A stretch of DNA of 64,000 nt from Pseudorasbora parva (lineage: Eukaryota > Chordata > Actinopteri > Cypriniformes > Gobionidae). Under the pieces are notes generated by a model. It saw only the letters and a program-made list of their open reading frames with translations, did no database searches and was not told the DNA's origin. The DNA is taken from positions 25,144,274 to 25,208,273 of the forward strand of contig NC_090182.1 of assembly GCF_024679245.1 (NCBI RefSeq), given 5' to 3'. Both the position numbers and the translations under genes were made by a program. Shown one piece after another: positions 62,629 to 64,000 of this stretch. Each line of letters begins with the position of its first letter. Position 1 is the stretch's first letter.

Positions 62629-64000
62629 ATGGAGCTAACCAGGCACGTACAGGTGATGCGGCAGGTGAACTCTAAATACATCCGCCAACAGGGGGCGGGT
62701 GTAAGAGAGTTCGCCTGCAAATTCCTTATTGAGGTGCATCACCTGTACCTCAATGAGACAGAGAAGGCAGAGGTGTTTAACCTCTGCCTGGACATGCCTC
62801 TCAGCCCCATGGAGGTTGAGAGAATGGGAACCCCGGACTTTTGGGAGTTTGTGGAACAGCTGGACTCCAGTCCCTCTAGGACCAGGGGCTGGATAGCTCC
62901 GGTGGTTCCTGTTCCAGTGGCCCCAGTTCCAGTGGCCCAAGCTCCGGTGGTCTCTAAAAGGAGGAGGAGAAGGAAGGCTCCCTCCGTGCCTGTTCTTGTG
63001 GTCCCAGCTCCAGTGGTCCCTGTGCCGGTGGTCCCAGTGCCGGCGGATCGCATGCCGGTGGTCCCAGTACCGGCGGATCGTGTTCCGGTGGTCCCGATTC
63101 CGGTGGATCGTGTTCCGGTGGTCCCTGTGCCGGTGGACCGTGTTCCGGTGGTCCCTGTGCCGGTTGTCCCTGTGCCGGTGGATCGTGTTCCGGTGGTCCC
63201 TGTGCCGGTGGATCGTGTTCCGGTGGTCCCTGTGCCGGTGGATCGTGTTCCGGTGGTCCCTGTGCCGGTGGATCGTGTTCCGGTGGTCCCTGTGCCGGTG
63301 GATCGTGTTCTGGTGGTCCCTATTCCGGTGGTCCCTGTACCGGTAGATCGTGTTCCGGTGGTCTCTATTCCGGTGGATCGTGTTCCGGTGGTCCCGATGC
63401 CGGTGGTCTCTGTTCCGGTGGATAGTGTTCCGGTGGTCCCTGTGCTGGTGGATCGCATTCCGGTGGACGCCGCTGGGCCGGAGATGCCTCCCAGGCGTCC
63501 TGCTCTCACCGCACCTCCCAGGCGTCCTGCTCTCACCGCGCCTCCCAGGCGTCCAGCTCTCACCGCGCCTCCCAGGCGTCCAGCTCTCACCGCGCCTCCC
63601 AGGCGTCCAGCTCTCACCGCGCCTCCCAGGCGTCCAGCTCTCACCGCGCCTCCCAGGCGTCCAGCTCTCACCGCGCCTCCCAGGCGTCCAGCTCTCACCG
63701 CGCCTCCCAGGCGTCCAGCTCTCACCGCGCCTCCCAGGCGTCCTGCTCTCCGTGCGCCGCTGAGGCGTCCTGCTCTCCGTGCGCCGCTGAGGCGTCCTGC
63801 TCTCCGTGCGCCGCTGAGGCGTCCTGCTCTCCGTGCGCCGCTGAGGCGTCCTGCTCTCCGTGCGCCGCTGAGGCGTCCTGCTCTCCGTGCGCCGCTGAGG
63901 CGTCCTGCTCTCCGTGCGCCGCTGAGGCGTCCTGCTCTCCGTGCGCCGCCCTGGGTGCCTGAACTTTTTGTTTTCCTCATGTGTCCCTTGTTGACCCCTC
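62629..64000 (+). CDS. Gag-like ORF of the sushi-like element, partial at window end
   Basis: From ATG at 62629 the frame stays open for 457 codons to the window edge with no stop. Residues 1-85 are a non-repetitive, helix-rich segment (MELTRHVQVMRQVNSKYIRQ, then FLIEVHHLYLNETEKAEVFN) of Gag-like character without a motif I can name. A basic cluster SKRRRRRKAPS follows near residue 110. Then come three repeat blocks in the same frame: about fifteen 30-bp units reading VPVPVDRVPV-type sequence (63001-63470), nine 27-bp units reading PPRRPALTA or PPRRPALTA-like (63487-63729), and seven 27-bp units reading PLRRPALRA (63757-63945). The sequence then leaves the repeats (PPWVPELFVFLMCPLLTP). No zinc knuckle, protease or polymerase is seen yet. 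The long minus-strand ORF 63980-62739 and the + ORFs at 62996 and 63350 are shadows created by the three-divisible repeats. Probably a non-autonomous element. Confidence 0.75.
   Translation, partial: MELTRHVQVMRQVNSKYIRQQGAGVREFACKFLIEVHHLYLNETEKAEVFNLCLDMPLSPMEVERMGTPDFWEFVEQLDSSPSRTRGWIAPVVPVPVAPVPVAQAPVVSKRRRRRKAPSVPVLVVPAPVVPVPVVPVPADRMPVVPVPADRVPVVPIPVDRVPVVPVPVDRVPVVPVPVVPVPVDRVPVVPVPVDRVPVVPVPVDRVPVVPVPVDRVPVVPVPVDRVLVVPIPVVPVPVDRVPVVSIPVDRVPVVPMPVVSVPVDSVPVVPVLVDRIPVDAAGPEMPPRRPALTAPPRRPALTAPPRRPALTAPPRRPALTAPPRRPALTAPPRRPALTAPPRRPALTAPPRRPALTAPPRRPALTAPPRRPALRAPLRRPALRAPLRRPALRAPLRRPALRAPLRRPALRAPLRRPALRAPLRRPALRAPLRRPALRAPPWVPELFVFLMCPLLTP

Noticed and set aside
62739..63980. 413-codon minus-strand ORF of RRAGRLSGA/STGTGTTGT repeats
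   Set aside because: It is the antisense reading of three-divisible repeats; the + strand frame from 62629 is longer, better placed after the LTR and has a non-repetitive start.

Overview
This window is nuclear DNA from a ray-finned fish, most probably a cyprinid (carp or minnow relative). The evidence is one recognisable vertebrate gene, the first two exons of an AMPA-type glutamate receptor subunit (gria1-like, about 54.05-54.43 kb, + strand), within a very high load of fish-type transposable elements: Ty3/Gypsy and sushi-like LTR elements, Tc1-like transposons, hAT, TTAA-target elements, L2-type LINE debris, hairpin MITEs and long (TA)n/(TG)n tracts. There are no operons, ribosome binding sites or CRISPR arrays. 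Almost every ORF outside the gria1 exons belongs to a mobile element or is an artefact of tandem repeats.

Layout. 0-15 kb is intergenic: a solo sushi-like LTR with its target duplication (0.98-1.35 kb), several MITEs, an L2-type reverse transcriptase fragment inside an older inverted-repeat element (6.1-8.5 kb), a 54-bp coding-type minisatellite (12.5-13.1 kb) and a Tc1-family remnant. 15.6-24.5 kb is a complete and apparently recent Ty3/Gypsy element: two 1,443-bp LTRs that are almost identical, a proline-tRNA-type primer site, and one uninterrupted Gag-Pol ORF of about 1,980 residues. A decayed Tc1 element follows (24.7-26.3 kb).

26.55-42.98 kb holds the most unusual structure. About twenty copies of a ~198-bp unit run rightward (27.57-31.57 kb). 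A ~4.9-kb centre follows, whose two edges are inverted copies of each other, and then about seventeen copies of the same unit run leftward (36.5-42.3 kb). The junction between array and centre is the same base on both sides, and the far ends carry an inverted 23-bp motif. It is a giant fold-back arrangement with tandemly repetitive arms, interrupted in the right arm by a 2.4-kb hAT element with an 8-bp target duplication.

43-53.7 kb is upstream sequence of gria1 containing a Tc1-like pseudogene split by a TTAA-target element, more hairpin MITEs and a small dispersed duplication. 53.7-54.05 kb is a CpG-rich promoter/5' UTR with upstream ATGs. From 54.43 kb to the end lies gria1 intron 2, which is not closed in this window. 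It contains an antisense LTR remnant (57-58 kb), MITEs and, at 62.2-64 kb, the 5' end of a sushi-like LTR element of the same family as the solo LTR at 1 kb. That element's primer site is complementary to the predicted 5' end of its own transcript, and its gag-like ORF with proline-rich repeats stays open to the window edge.
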